Made by a program: the position numbers and the translations under genes. Shown piece by piece: positions 53,563 to 62,820 of a stretch of DNA of 64,000 bases (positions are counted from its first letter, which is position 1; every line of letters begins with the position of its first letter). The DNA comes from Mucilaginibacter sp. OK268 (lineage in GTDB: Bacteria; Bacteroidota; Bacteroidia; Sphingobacteriales; Sphingobacteriaceae), in contig NZ_FNJV01000002.1 of assembly GCF_900103125.1 (NCBI RefSeq), positions 124,001-188,000 on the forward strand, written 5' to 3'. The notes beneath the pieces were generated by a model. That model did not search any database. It was not told the origin of the DNA and worked only from the letters and a program-made list of their open reading frames with translations.

Positions 53563-54312
53563 ATGGAACCGTTTAATTTTAATGAACTTCCCGAAGTCGT
53601 TCGTCTTCTTTTCGAAAAAGTTGAATCAATTGAACAGATTATACTAAGCCTTAAACCTGCCGAAAGCGGAACGGAAGATCTGTTAAATGTTGTTGAAGCC
53701 GCTGCCTTTCTCAAAATATCTGAAGCTTCACTTTATTCCAAAGTAAGCCGAAAAGAGATCCCATTTTCCAAGCCGGGAAAGCGACTTTATTTTAGCCGCA
53801 ATGAACTACAGGAAGTCTACGCAAGGAAAGATGATAACCTGTTTATTAACGGAGTCATCAATACCGATCCGAGCGGCAAGGATAAGCCGACCATCATCTT
53901 CCTTCATAAAAACGAAGCACAAAAAGGTAGTTTTAAAGCCGCGGTGCAGGGACATATCGCCGAAACCTTCGCATTTTGGAAGGAGGAAGAAGCACAGATA
54001 GCCGTTTCCATCCATAGCAAGTTGATCGTCATCGATCCTTTTTCCGAAAACCCAGTGGTTATGACGGGTTCACATAATATGGGTGAAAAAGCAAGTAATA
54101 GCAACGATGATAATCTTAATACAATTACCGGGAATCCAGATATTGCAATTGCGTACGCATTGGGTATTTTTAGTATCTATAAACATTACTGCTGGCGTTT
54201 CTACCGCTCTAAAGGCGGCGAACCAAAATGGAACGGCCTGCAGAAAACCCCGGATTGGCAGAAATATTATGTGGACGGAGATGGACAAAAACTGGTTGAT
54301 TTCTGGCTCTAA
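53563..54312 (+). CDS. chimera of an excisionase-type HTH domain and a PLD C-terminal fragment
   Basis: Residues 40-88 are an excisionase/MerR-like HTH (LLNVVEAAAFLKISEASLYS, then IPFSKPGKRLYFSRNEL). Such excisionases in ICEs usually end about here, near 95-100 residues. Instead the frame continues into a PLD superfamily end: H151-x-K153-x4-D158 followed by VMTGSHNM and a Trp-rich tail to residue 249. Only one HKD motif is present, so the nuclease half is incomplete. The HTH half probably still directs excision together with the integrase at 54750. Confidence 0.75.
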   Translation: MEPFNFNELPEVVRLLFEKVESIEQIILSLKPAESGTEDLLNVVEAAAFLKISEASLYSKVSRKEIPFSKPGKRLYFSRNELQEVYARKDDNLFINGVINTDPSGKDKPTIIFLHKNEAQKGSFKAAVQGHIAETFAFWKEEEAQIAVSIHSKLIVIDPFSENPVVMTGSHNMGEKASNSNDDNLNTITGNPDIAIAYALGIFSIYKHYCWRFYRSKGGEPKWNGLQKTPDWQKYYVDGDGQKLVDFWL

Positions 54313-54388
54313 AATCAACAGATTTTCTTTACTCAAGTGTTGATTCCGGGTCGGCACCAAGGCCTTTTATAATTGAACATTTATTGAG

Positions 54389-54742
54389 GCCAATTTCTTC
54401 AAATCTTCCATAAAAGAGTTCGAAAACTGCGGTCGGAAGGTCACTAAATTTCAAAAACCGCTTCTAATTGCATTAGAGGCGTTTTTTTGTTTTTAAGCTA
54501 TTTTCAAATACTGCTTTTCTGCACGATAGAGGCCCTTTTTGAGTTCGGAGCCTCGTTAAGGGCGACTCTGCAAGACACACTCATAAAATTGGTCCGGTTT
54601 TGAATGGCATCTTCCCTGAAGCCAACCTCAGCCAGTCCATCGGTTTGCAACCTGTTATTTTTTTAAATCCCTCTAAATATCGAAAGCAGCCAATTTCTTC
54701 AAATCCTCCATAAAAAAGTTCGAAAACTGCGGTCGCAAGGTC
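54389..54742. repeat. 54-bp direct repeat, copies exactly 300 bp apart
   Basis: Copies at 54389-54442 and 54689-54742 agree at 51 of 54 positions (starting GCCAATTTCTTCAAATC). The similarity continues, after a small gap, into the CTAAATTTCAA that forms the integrase end. The 437-base gap 54313-54749 holds this repeat, a terminator and no gene. The duplication may mark successive integration events or arm-type sites for the integrase. Confidence 0.85.
54459..54488 (+). terminator. intrinsic terminator after the chimeric gene
   Basis: CGCTTCTAAT (54459-54468) pairs with 54472-54481 (one G-T pair) around a three-base loop and is followed by seven T residues. Confidence 0.8.
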
Positions 54743-54749
54743 CCATATT

Positions 54750-56540
54750 CTAAATTTCAACCCACCTGAACATCCCGTTGTCAAACACAATCCGCCGGAA
54801 ATCAACTTTAAACTTTCCCTCCCGCAGATATCTCGAATTATTTAAAATTGCTGTGGCATTCGGCATCAGGTGGCTCTCCCCGAAATAGTCTATGGTTATT
54901 ACAGACCACCTTGCCCGGTCATAGAAATCAAACCAATCCTCAAACTCCCCACCAAGTCTGTATTGAATATATTCGCTGTATGTTATATAATCCACTGAAA
55001 TTTTCAACCCTTTAAACTTGCCGCATTCACGCAAAATAGGCGCTATCCATTCTTTTGTTTCAACAAATGCCCCTAATATCATCTTTCTGAAACCATCATG
55101 ACCGGAAAAAACATCCCGATCATTTACTGTGTATTCACTGCGGTCAATTGCAGCCAGCCCAGAAAAAGCATCTGTATCTGCCGTATTCCGATGGGTATCG
55201 TATCCAACAATTTCGGAATTGACACTTAGCAACGGTCTCACATCTTGTCCAGCCACTGTACCTCCTGCTGCAGAAACAATGCTAACCAGCTTAGTTGGCT
55301 CGTCTACTCCGTTTTTCCTCGTTTCCAGCCGCTGCTTCAGACCCGACATATCTTCGCTGACTTTCTTTTCAACAACTTTTGCATAGACCTGTGTAGACCT
55401 CATCGTAGTATGGCCCAACAGTTTGCTTACGGTTTCCATAGGCACCCCGTTGACAAGGGTAACGGTTGTGGCGAACGTATGGCGAGCCACATGGAAAGTG
55501 AGGACTTTTGTTATCCCACAGATATCAGCTAACTCTTTCAGATAACTGTTCATTTTCTGATTGGTGAGCTGCGGAAAGATCGTCCCCTTTGATAGTGCCT
55601 TAATATTGTCCTTATATTGTTCAATGAGCGCCAGGGGCTGCTCCAGAAGCGGAACTTTAACTTCGATTCTTGTTTTCTGGCGCGAAGTGTTGATCCACAG
55701 CTCGCCATCCTGCCCTTTAACAACATGGCCTGGTGCAAGATTCATAACATCGACGAATGCCAGGCCTGTATAACAGCAGAAAACAAAAATATCCCGAACA
55801 ACCGCCAGCCTCAGTAATTTAACGTCCTTATGTTCCAACGCAAATAGCTCGTCGGCCGTTAAATACTCCTTTTCAACCATGTTGAACTTCAACTGAAATT
55901 TCTCAAACGGATCGCGGCTGATCCAGCCCAGACGGAACGCGAGGTTGATCATTTTTTTTAGCCTTTCGAGGTGTTTCATGATCCCGTTGTTGGTTAGCGG
56001 CTTCTGATGATCGACTGGTTGATGGTTTCTCAGAAAAATTTCCAGATCCAGGATAAATTTGTAATTCAGTTCAGACAGGTAATATTGCGACCTTCGGTAC
56101 TTTGTCTTCACAAATTCCCGCATATAGCGCTGAGTCGTGTAATAATTCTTCATTGTCCCCCGTGCAAGCACCCCTTCCGACATTTCATTGTGATAGGCGG
56201 CTATTTGTTCGAGCGTATGCTCCTTTTCAGCATTACCCTGAAACATATCTTTGATAACGTCAGGAGTAATTATTTTTCTTTCGAGCTGGAGATCCCGGTA
56301 ACACTCCCCTATGGTCTGCCTGACCTCTTCAATGTAGCTGTTGATTTCACGTCCTTCTGCTGTATTTGCTCTTGCCAGGGCCTTGCCGGTGTTCCAGCAT
56401 TTTACCGGTATTTTCCTTGGAAGGGTTAAGAATGATTTTTGTCCGTTTACGGTGATTGTTGCCTGGAGCGGCGCTTTTCCATCTTTTTCGCGGTCCGATC
56501 TGACTTTGAAGGAGATGCCAAAGCTGGTTAAAGCTTTCAT
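54750..56540 (-). CDS. tyrosine integrase of the ICE with a C-terminal extension
   Basis: Residues 1-90 are the arm-binding domain, 105-205 the SAM-like core-binding domain and 225-400 the catalytic domain with K289, H350-x2-R353, H377 and Tyr386. The first Arg of the pentad is replaced (TGLA at 258-261), as is known for the IntDOT type. Family members end near residue 410; this protein has about 185 more residues (to 596) of no recognised family, rich in Tyr, Phe and Asp. It should integrate and excise the ICE at tRNA-Pro. It starts about 310 bases from the tRNA 3' end. Confidence 0.93.
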   Translation of the reverse strand: MKALTSFGISFKVRSDREKDGKAPLQATITVNGQKSFLTLPRKIPVKCWNTGKALARANTAEGREINSYIEEVRQTIGECYRDLQLERKIITPDVIKDMFQGNAEKEHTLEQIAAYHNEMSEGVLARGTMKNYYTTQRYMREFVKTKYRRSQYYLSELNYKFILDLEIFLRNHQPVDHQKPLTNNGIMKHLERLKKMINLAFRLGWISRDPFEKFQLKFNMVEKEYLTADELFALEHKDVKLLRLAVVRDIFVFCCYTGLAFVDVMNLAPGHVVKGQDGELWINTSRQKTRIEVKVPLLEQPLALIEQYKDNIKALSKGTIFPQLTNQKMNSYLKELADICGITKVLTFHVARHTFATTVTLVNGVPMETVSKLLGHTTMRSTQVYAKVVEKKVSEDMSGLKQRLETRKNGVDEPTKLVSIVSAAGGTVAGQDVRPLLSVNSEIVGYDTHRNTADTDAFSGLAAIDRSEYTVNDRDVFSGHDGFRKMILGAFVETKEWIAPILRECGKFKGLKISVDYITYSEYIQYRLGGEFEDWFDFYDRARWSVITIDYFGESHLMPNATAILNNSRYLREGKFKVDFRRIVFDNGMFRWVEI

Positions 56541-56788
56541 GTTGTTTGGTATAAATTGATGCCTTTTGTGAATTCTGGTAAAAAAAATTCACTCAAAAGG
56601 CTTTCAATACCCCGCAAAACGAGTCAAAAAACGACCATTTTAAACCAAGGTAACCATCTGGCATACAGATGTTTAAACCACTTTATGGAACCACAAATTT
56701 AAAATTTAAATTCTGGTACCACAATTGGTATCGTACAACTTGAAAAACTTTGATTTATTTTGGTATTCCGGGGAAACCCCTGAAAACA

Positions 56789-56824
56789 CAAAACCCTGTA
56801 AATCAACAGATTTACAGGGTTTTG
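56789..56824 (-). terminator. terminator hairpin between tRNA-Pro and the integrase
   Basis: Perfect 16-base arms (56789-56804 and 56809-56824) with an AACA loop contain CCCTGTAAATC cores flanked by A/T runs. It lies 24 bases beyond the tRNA 3' end and should end its transcript. Apart from this, the 307 bases 56541-56847 hold only AT-rich DNA. Confidence 0.85.
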
Positions 56825-56847
56825 ATTTGATTTGGTATCGACTTCTG

Positions 56848-56921
56848 TCGGGATGGCAGGATTCGAACCTGCGGCCTCCACATCCCAAATGTGGCGCGAT
56901 ACCGGGCTACGCTACATCCCG
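56848..56921 (-). tRNA. tRNA-Pro (anticodon TGG)
   Basis: On the minus strand CGGGATG/CATCCCG forms a seven-pair acceptor stem, CACAT/ATGTG the anticodon stem around TTTGGGA, and CAGG-TTCGAAT-CCTG the T arm, with discriminator A at 56848. The 3' CCA is not encoded. The gene's 3' end faces the integrase, so it is the likely integration target. Confidence 0.97.
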
Positions 56922-57077
56922 TTTCCGATTGGGTTTGCAAAAGTAGGATTTAAAATCAAGTTACAAAACTTTTTTTCAAAGAAGTTTCCAGTTAAACTAT
57001 AACCTCTTCATTTGCACCAATTTGATTTTAAAAAAAAATCAAATCAATACCTAAAGAAAGCTTTAACAGTTAATAAT

Positions 57078-57485
57078 TCAATCCAATTTACTTGCCCTGT
57101 TCATCAGTGCAAGCGAAACAGCTACGCAAATCAATACCCCAATCAAGGCCCCACCCAGTAAACGGCCGGAGAAACCCAGGAAGTTATTGCCCTGATCAAC
57201 ATAATTAAGGTAGACGAGCCCGGCCAGACAGGCAACGATACCACCAATGACTAATATTCTGAAACTTTGGAAAAGGGCCTCAAAAAAACTAAGCTTATTG
57301 TCCTTTTCGTTTTCCTTATAACTTTTCACACCCATATAAACTCCTATCAATGGTATTAAAATAGATAAATACTCAATAGGGTAAACATGATTACCTGAAT
57401 TGCTGTAACCAAATGTGTGCATCACGAACAGCCAGGTTCCGCTAAAAACACCTACAACTAAACCACTAACAAATGCATTTTTCAT
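57078..57485 (-). CDS. DUF4199 family membrane protein
   Basis: This 135-residue protein has four membrane helices (about residues 3-22, 38-56, 74-96 and 104-127) and the KSYKENEKDNKLSFFEAL segment typical of DUF4199, a Bacteroidota family without known function. It is the first chromosomal gene after the tRNA. Some helices are Gly-rich. Confidence 0.8.
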   Translation of the reverse strand: MKNAFVSGLVVGVFSGTWLFVMHTFGYSNSGNHVYPIEYLSILIPLIGVYMGVKSYKENEKDNKLSFFEALFQSFRILVIGGIVACLAGLVYLNYVDQGNNFLGFSGRLLGGALIGVLICVAVSLALMNRASKLD

Positions 57486-57738
57486 GAGTTGTCAAAATTT
57501 GGCAGGACAGTTAAATTTACATATTAATAAAAGAAAAAGCAAGACTAATTGTTCAAACATATAAGTATTTTACCGGAACAACATTTCCTTATACCATAAC
57601 ATTTTAGATGGTTAATTACTCTTTGTTGATTACAATCTAAGTTCAGCATATAACTAAAAGTTATTCCGGATATTACTTTGTGATGAAAACTGTATGCATT
57701 AATGCTTCACCTTTGCGGTGTATTAAAGAAGACATCAC

Positions 57739-58716
57739 ATGCATACTCAAAATCAATTCGCTAATAATACCCATAACTTAATACTCAATGTAAGCACAAA
57801 TGCACGCATAGTTATATTCATCATCTGTACAGCACTTTGTTTAACATCATTGATAAGCCCGGCAATAGCGCTGTTAATGGGGCTTACCATAGCTCAGTTC
57901 ACCGGTCACCCCTACCTTCATTTAAATCATAAGGCTACCCATTTGTTGTTGCAAATATCAGTAGTAGGTTTAGGCTTTGGCATGAATGTACATAGCGCGT
58001 TGCAGGCCGGTAAAGAAGGGCTGCTTTTTACCATCATGTCCATTACCTGCACCCTGATATTCGGGTATTTGACAGGTAAATGGTTTAAGATTGAAAAGAA
58101 AACCTCCTACCTCATCTCGTCAGGTACAGCCATATGCGGCGGAAGTGCCATAGCAGCCATCTCTCCGGTTATCAAAGCCGAAGAAAAACAAATATCAGTT
58201 GCGCTGGGATGTATTTTTATCCTCAATTCTATAGCGTTGTTTATATTCCCGGTGATCGGTCATCATTTAAACTTATCGCAAAACCAGTTTGGTTTATGGT
58301 GCGCAATAGCTATTCACGACACGAGTTCGGTGGTAGGCGCGGCAGGTAAATATGGCACACATGCTTTGGAGGTTGCTACTACGGTTAAACTCGCCAGGGC
58401 TTTATGGATAATACCCATAGCTTTTCTGTCATCATTCCTGTTTAAAAACGATTCGCGAAAAATTAAAGTACCATACTTTATAGGCCTATTTATTCTGGCT
58501 CTGATTATTAACACTTACCTACCTGCCATATCCGTTGTTAGTCCGTATATTATAAAAATTGCGAAAGCTGGGTTAACGCTTACCTTATTCCTTATCGGAG
58601 CAGGTTTGTCCCGTACGGTTCTGTTATCCGTAGGTTTCAGGCCCCTGTTTCAGAGTATATTATTATGGATAGCCATATCTGCAAGTGCCTTATATGCAGT
58701 AACACATTGGGCGTAA
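57739..58716 (+). CDS. YeiH family putative sulfate exporter
   Basis: This 325-residue protein has about ten membrane helices and the family motifs GTAICGGSAIAAISPVI near residues 128-144 and AIHDTSSVVGAAG near 190-202. YeiH/UPF0324 proteins are proposed sulfate or taurine-derived sulfite exporters. It is alone, with a 250-base AT-rich upstream gap. Confidence 0.9.
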   Translation: MHTQNQFANNTHNLILNVSTNARIVIFIICTALCLTSLISPAIALLMGLTIAQFTGHPYLHLNHKATHLLLQISVVGLGFGMNVHSALQAGKEGLLFTIMSITCTLIFGYLTGKWFKIEKKTSYLISSGTAICGGSAIAAISPVIKAEEKQISVALGCIFILNSIALFIFPVIGHHLNLSQNQFGLWCAIAIHDTSSVVGAAGKYGTHALEVATTVKLARALWIIPIAFLSSFLFKNDSRKIKVPYFIGLFILALIINTYLPAISVVSPYIIKIAKAGLTLTLFLIGAGLSRTVLLSVGFRPLFQSILLWIAISASALYAVTHWA

Positions 58717-58810
58717 TTAATTTTCATATAAGAATAAATAATTTCAACAAACAAAAAAAACGTGTTTTTACGTATGGGTGGTTACCGTTTTTTGTTTATT
58801 TTTAGCCCCA

Positions 58811-59956
58811 ATGATACCTGTTGTTTCAAAACTCCCCCAAACTGGCACAACCATATTCACCATCATGTCGGCCCTGGCCAACGAGGTTGGTGCAATAAAT
58901 CTTTCGCAGGGTTTTCCTGATTACGATTGTTCGCCGGAACTCATTGAGCTGGTGAACAAGGCTATGAAAGATGGCCACAATCAATACGCCCCGATGGCCG
59001 GTGTAATGAGTCTGCGAGAAAAAATTGCCGAGAAAACAGAAAAGCTATACGGAGCTGTTTACAATCCGGACACCGAGATCACGATAACTGCAGGAGGCAC
59101 ACAAGCTATATTTACCGCCATCAGCGCGGTTATACACCCCAATGATGAAGTGATCATTTTTGAACCTGCTTTTGACTGTTACGCTCCTGCCATTAAACTG
59201 ATGGGGGGCGTTGTAAAATCATTGGCGCTTGAACCACCAAACTATCGCATTGCCTGGGATATGGTAAAAAGGCTGATCAATCATAAAACCAAGATGATCA
59301 TTCTTAACTCGCCTCAAAACCCAACATCTACCATATTACACCGGCAGGATATTGAGGAGTTGAGTGCTATAGTTAAAAACCAGGACATACTGATATTGAG
59401 TGATGAAGTATATGAACACCTGATATATGATGGTGAAACCCACCATAGCATGGCCCGGTATCCCGAACTGCAACAACGCAGTTTTATAGTAGCCTCATTT
59501 GGCAAACCTTTTCATGCTACCGGCTGGAAAGTAGGTTATTGCATGGCCCCCGAACACCTGATGACTGAGTTCAGAAAGATCCACCAATTTTTAGTATTCG
59601 CGGTAAATACACCCATCCAATATGCCATTGCCGAATATTTAAAAAACGAAGATACCTATTTGGGTTTACGCGACTTTTTTCAGCAGAAAAGGGATTACTT
59701 CAGAAAGGGGCTTGAACAAACCCGATTTGAGTTATTACCTTGCTACGGCTCATACTTTCAATCAGTTCGTTACAGCAATATAACCGATGAAAAAGACGCT
59801 GACTTTGCCATTCGCATGGCGAAGGAAAACGGGGTGGCCTCTATACCTGTTTCAGCCTTTTATACCAAGGGAATTGACCACCATGTGTTACGATTTTGTT
59901 TCGCCAAAAGGCAAGAAACCTTAGATAAAGCCGTTGATAGGTTGTTGAAGGTTTAA
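58811..59956 (+). CDS. methionine aminotransferase (YbdL-like, PLP-dependent)
   Basis: The start at 58811 (MIPVVSKLPQTG) matches the family; an in-frame Met 11 codons earlier gives an unlikely tail. The 381-residue fold type I enzyme has SQGFPDY, NSPQNPTS, LSDEVYEHL and the PLP lysine in SFGKPFHATGW. It transaminates methionine or its keto acid in salvage. The omega-amidase gene 113 bases downstream is a usual partner. Confidence 0.92.
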   Translation: MIPVVSKLPQTGTTIFTIMSALANEVGAINLSQGFPDYDCSPELIELVNKAMKDGHNQYAPMAGVMSLREKIAEKTEKLYGAVYNPDTEITITAGGTQAIFTAISAVIHPNDEVIIFEPAFDCYAPAIKLMGGVVKSLALEPPNYRIAWDMVKRLINHKTKMIILNSPQNPTSTILHRQDIEELSAIVKNQDILILSDEVYEHLIYDGETHHSMARYPELQQRSFIVASFGKPFHATGWKVGYCMAPEHLMTEFRKIHQFLVFAVNTPIQYAIAEYLKNEDTYLGLRDFFQQKRDYFRKGLEQTRFELLPCYGSYFQSVRYSNITDEKDADFAIRMAKENGVASIPVSAFYTKGIDHHVLRFCFAKRQETLDKAVDRLLKV

Positions 59957-60069
59957 TTTATGGTTAATATATTGTTTATAAACCATAGTTTTGGTTAATA
60001 GCAATAAGACTGGGTGATTGTAATTCAATTACAGAGATCTGTCATCTATGAACTACTAAAATACTGCTT

Positions 60070-60855
60070 ATGGATAATCTTAAAATTACTGTTTTTCAAG
60101 GCTACCTTTTCTGGGAAAATACCGATAAAAACTTACAGAACATCTCTTTGAGATTATCAGGCGGGATACGCGAAAAAACCGACCTTATTATACTGCCCGA
60201 GATGTTTAGCACCGGTTTTACCATGGATGCTGAGAAATTAGCAGAGCCGATGGACGGTAAAACCATGAAATGGATGCTAAAAACCGCTCAGCAATATGAT
60301 TGTGTAGTAACCGGCAGCATTATTATAAAAGAAGGTGATCAATTTTACAACCGCCTCATCTGGATGCGCCCAGATGGCAGCTATGAACATTATGATAAGC
60401 GCCATCTTTTTGCATTAGGTAAAGAGCATAACACCTACACCGCAGGTACCGAAAAGCTTTTTGTTGAACTTAAGGGATGGGTAATTTGCCCGGTTATATG
60501 TTACGATCTTCGCTTTCCGGTATGGTTACGCAACGTTAACGAAAATGCTTATGACCTACTCATTGTAGTAGCCAATTGGCCCGAACGCAGAGCCTTACAC
60601 TGGCGTACCTTGCTGCCTGCACGCGCTGTGGAGAACCAGAGCTATGTAATTGGCGTAAACCGCGTGGGCCATGATGGCAACGAGGTTTATCATTCCGGCG
60701 ATTCAACCTGCATCGACCCGAATGGTAACGTGGTATATTACAAACGCGACGAAGATGATGTATACACCTTCTCGATCATAGCAGATGAGGTTAAGAAAGC
60801 CCGTCGTGCTTTGCCTTTTTTAAAGGACGCGGATGGGTTTGAAATAGAAATCTAA
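60070..60855 (+). CDS. omega-amidase (nitrilase family, YafV-like)
   Basis: This 261-residue enzyme has the nitrilase triad E44 (LPEMFSTGF), K110 (HYDKRH) and C144 (PVICYDLRFP). It hydrolyses alpha-ketoglutaramate or alpha-ketosuccinamate, the by-product of glutamine- or asparagine-dependent transamination. That fits the aminotransferase encoded just upstream. Confidence 0.92.
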   Translation: MDNLKITVFQGYLFWENTDKNLQNISLRLSGGIREKTDLIILPEMFSTGFTMDAEKLAEPMDGKTMKWMLKTAQQYDCVVTGSIIIKEGDQFYNRLIWMRPDGSYEHYDKRHLFALGKEHNTYTAGTEKLFVELKGWVICPVICYDLRFPVWLRNVNENAYDLLIVVANWPERRALHWRTLLPARAVENQSYVIGVNRVGHDGNEVYHSGDSTCIDPNGNVVYYKRDEDDVYTFSIIADEVKKARRALPFLKDADGFEIEI

Positions 60856-61523
60856 CCGTTGCTGCCCCAATCAGGAATAAGAGAATTAATATCGAGTAAT
60901 GAATTTTGAATTTCCAACAGCGAAATCATTATTCCATAGTCTGTACCCGATATTATACTTCATAATCCTTAGTTAACGTGAGTTCGATATAAGAACCCCT
61001 TTATGTCATTTCGACAAACAGCGACGGACAACACGAAGGCGTGAAGGAGAAATCTTCTGCGTAGTGCGAGGCTCCATTGCAAATCGCAGAAGATTTCTCC
61101 TCCTACGTCGTTCGAAATGACAACCTTTAAGATCCCCTCAGAACTCCTCTCATCGTTATAAAATACACATAATTATTTGATTATCAATTAAATAAATAAC
61201 ATAAACCATAAAAAGTGTAAACCATGTAAACCCACTTTTTAACAAAATGGCCCGCCTTTTCAGGGATTATGTTTAGGGGAGAATTAGCTACAAGCTTCTT
61301 AAAAGTCCCCCTTCCGGGGAAGGTTGGGTGGGGTCTTTTGCCGAACTTATTTTAAAAACTTCACATAAGATATTTTTTTAACATTTATATTTAACTGCAT
61401 TTAAACTTCATGCAGCTTATCTTGTATCGCGAATTTTAAGTTCTTTAATTTATATCATTAACCCATCTTCATGTAAAATTCATACCTATTATGAATTTTT
61501 GTACTGTTGAATAGACGAGGACT
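60856..61523. other. 668-bp intergenic region with repeat debris
   Basis: No gene is visible. It holds the REP-like repeat at 61005-61121 and a second common-looking intergenic motif at 61302-61340 (AAAGTCCCCCTTCCGGGG followed by a G-rich stretch). The last 150 bases are AT-rich and should contain the promoter of the efflux operon, but no clear box was picked. Confidence 0.7.
61005..61121. repeat. REP-like long inverted repeat
   Basis: Outer arms GTCATTTCGA (61005-61014) and 61112-61121, and inner 16-base perfect arms GGAGAAATCTTCTGCG (61046-61061) and 61085-61100. Units with AGAAATCTTCT and TCGAAATGAC are widespread intergenic repeats in Sphingobacteriaceae genomes. Confidence 0.85.
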
Positions 61524-62798
61524 ATGTATAAAATAAAACCCCTGCTTTTTTTATCAGTCGTACTTTTAAGTTTTAGTACTACCCGGGCCCAGGCCCAAAC
61601 TGACACCGTTAAGCTTACCTTTCAGGATGCTGAGAAACAATTTCTTGAAAACAATTTAAGCCTTTTAGCCCAAAAGTATAATGTAGAAGCGTCAAAGGCG
61701 CTCATACAACAGGCCAAACTTTGGGACAACCCGGTATTAAGTACCGATCAAAACATCCATACCGGTGGCAGCAACAAATTCTTTGACCACAGTAAAGGTC
61801 AGGGACAGGTATTTGTGCAATTAAACCAGGTATTTACCACTGCTGGTAAACGCGGGAAACAGGTACAAATGGCTAAAGATGATGCCATGGTACAGGAAGC
61901 TGCTTTTAACGACTTGATGCGCAACCTGCGTTATAACCTCCGGCTCGATTTTAGTCAGCTGGCTACGTTTAACGCTCAGCAAAAGGTTTATGAGAACGAG
62001 ATCACCTCGGCCACTAACCTGGTTAAGGCGATTCAAAAATCATACGATTCGGGTAATACATCCATGAAAGACCTGATCAGGCTTAAAGCTTTGCTTTTTG
62101 GCCTGCAGAATGACATGGTAGAGAACAACCGCCAGATCAATGATCTGCAAACCGAGCTAAAAACTTTGCTGCAAACCAAAGAGACCGCTTTTGTTGATCC
62201 TGTCATTAATGATAAACCAACCGAGAATGTAGCGCTTGATATTCCTTCCTTAATTGAACAAGCCAAAACGAGCAGACCGGATTACCTGTCGAACCAGTAC
62301 CAATTGAATTCAGCCACACACAACCTGGCTTATCAGCGGGCATTGGCGGTTCCTGATATTACCATTGGTGCATCTTATGATAAGAACAGCAACTATGCCC
62401 CTAACTATTATGGTTTGGAGATCGGTTTGCCCCTGCCCTTTTTTAATCGTAACCAGGGTAATATCAAATCGGCCAAGTATAACATCCAAAGCCAGGAAAG
62501 CACTTTAAAACAAAGCGAACTTCAGCTTAAAAATGATGTGGTTGCCGCGGTAAATCAATATAAATTAAATCAACAGCTATTCACTACGCAACAGGTTGAA
62601 TTTAATGAACAGTACGATAAATTATTTAGCAGTATGCTTAAAAGCTTTCAGCAACGGCAGATCAGCCTGATTGAGTTTGTCGACTTTTTTGATACATATA
62701 AAGATACAAAGCTTAAGATCTTGCAACAGCAGTATAATCTTCAAAAATCTATTGCCGATCTTAATTTTGCTGTTGGTATTCCTGTAATTAAATCCTGA
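61524..62798 (+). CDS. TolC family outer membrane efflux protein (CzcC/CusC-like)
   Basis: This 424-residue protein has a signal peptide (residues 1-24) and two TolC repeats. QVFTTAGKRGKQVQMAK and IGLPLPFFNRNQGNIKSAKY are the typical paired segments of metal-type outer membrane factors. It forms the outer channel of the tripartite pump whose adaptor is encoded next, 22 bases downstream. Confidence 0.9.
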   Translation: MYKIKPLLFLSVVLLSFSTTRAQAQTDTVKLTFQDAEKQFLENNLSLLAQKYNVEASKALIQQAKLWDNPVLSTDQNIHTGGSNKFFDHSKGQGQVFVQLNQVFTTAGKRGKQVQMAKDDAMVQEAAFNDLMRNLRYNLRLDFSQLATFNAQQKVYENEITSATNLVKAIQKSYDSGNTSMKDLIRLKALLFGLQNDMVENNRQINDLQTELKTLLQTKETAFVDPVINDKPTENVALDIPSLIEQAKTSRPDYLSNQYQLNSATHNLAYQRALAVPDITIGASYDKNSNYAPNYYGLEIGLPLPFFNRNQGNIKSAKYNIQSQESTLKQSELQLKNDVVAAVNQYKLNQQLFTTQQVEFNEQYDKLFSSMLKSFQQRQISLIEFVDFFDTYKDTKLKILQQQYNLQKSIADLNFAVGIPVIKS

Positions 62799-62820
62799 TA
62801 ATTTTTATAAATATAAAATA

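Larger units (their letters stand above)
7009..56848. mobile_element. integrative conjugative element of the Bacteroidota tra type (minimum visible extent)
   Basis: The region carries rteC, a candidate oriT, relaxase, coupling protein, a full tra set from ParA to TraN, accessory cargo, an excisionase-like gene and a tyrosine integrase next to a tRNA 3' end. All transfer genes read to the right. The right end is taken as the tRNA-Pro 3' end. The left end is not located: no second copy of the tRNA end was seen, so the element may extend left through the bacteriocin and SusCD genes and out of the window. GC looks higher inside than in the genes after 57 kb. Confidence 0.8.
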
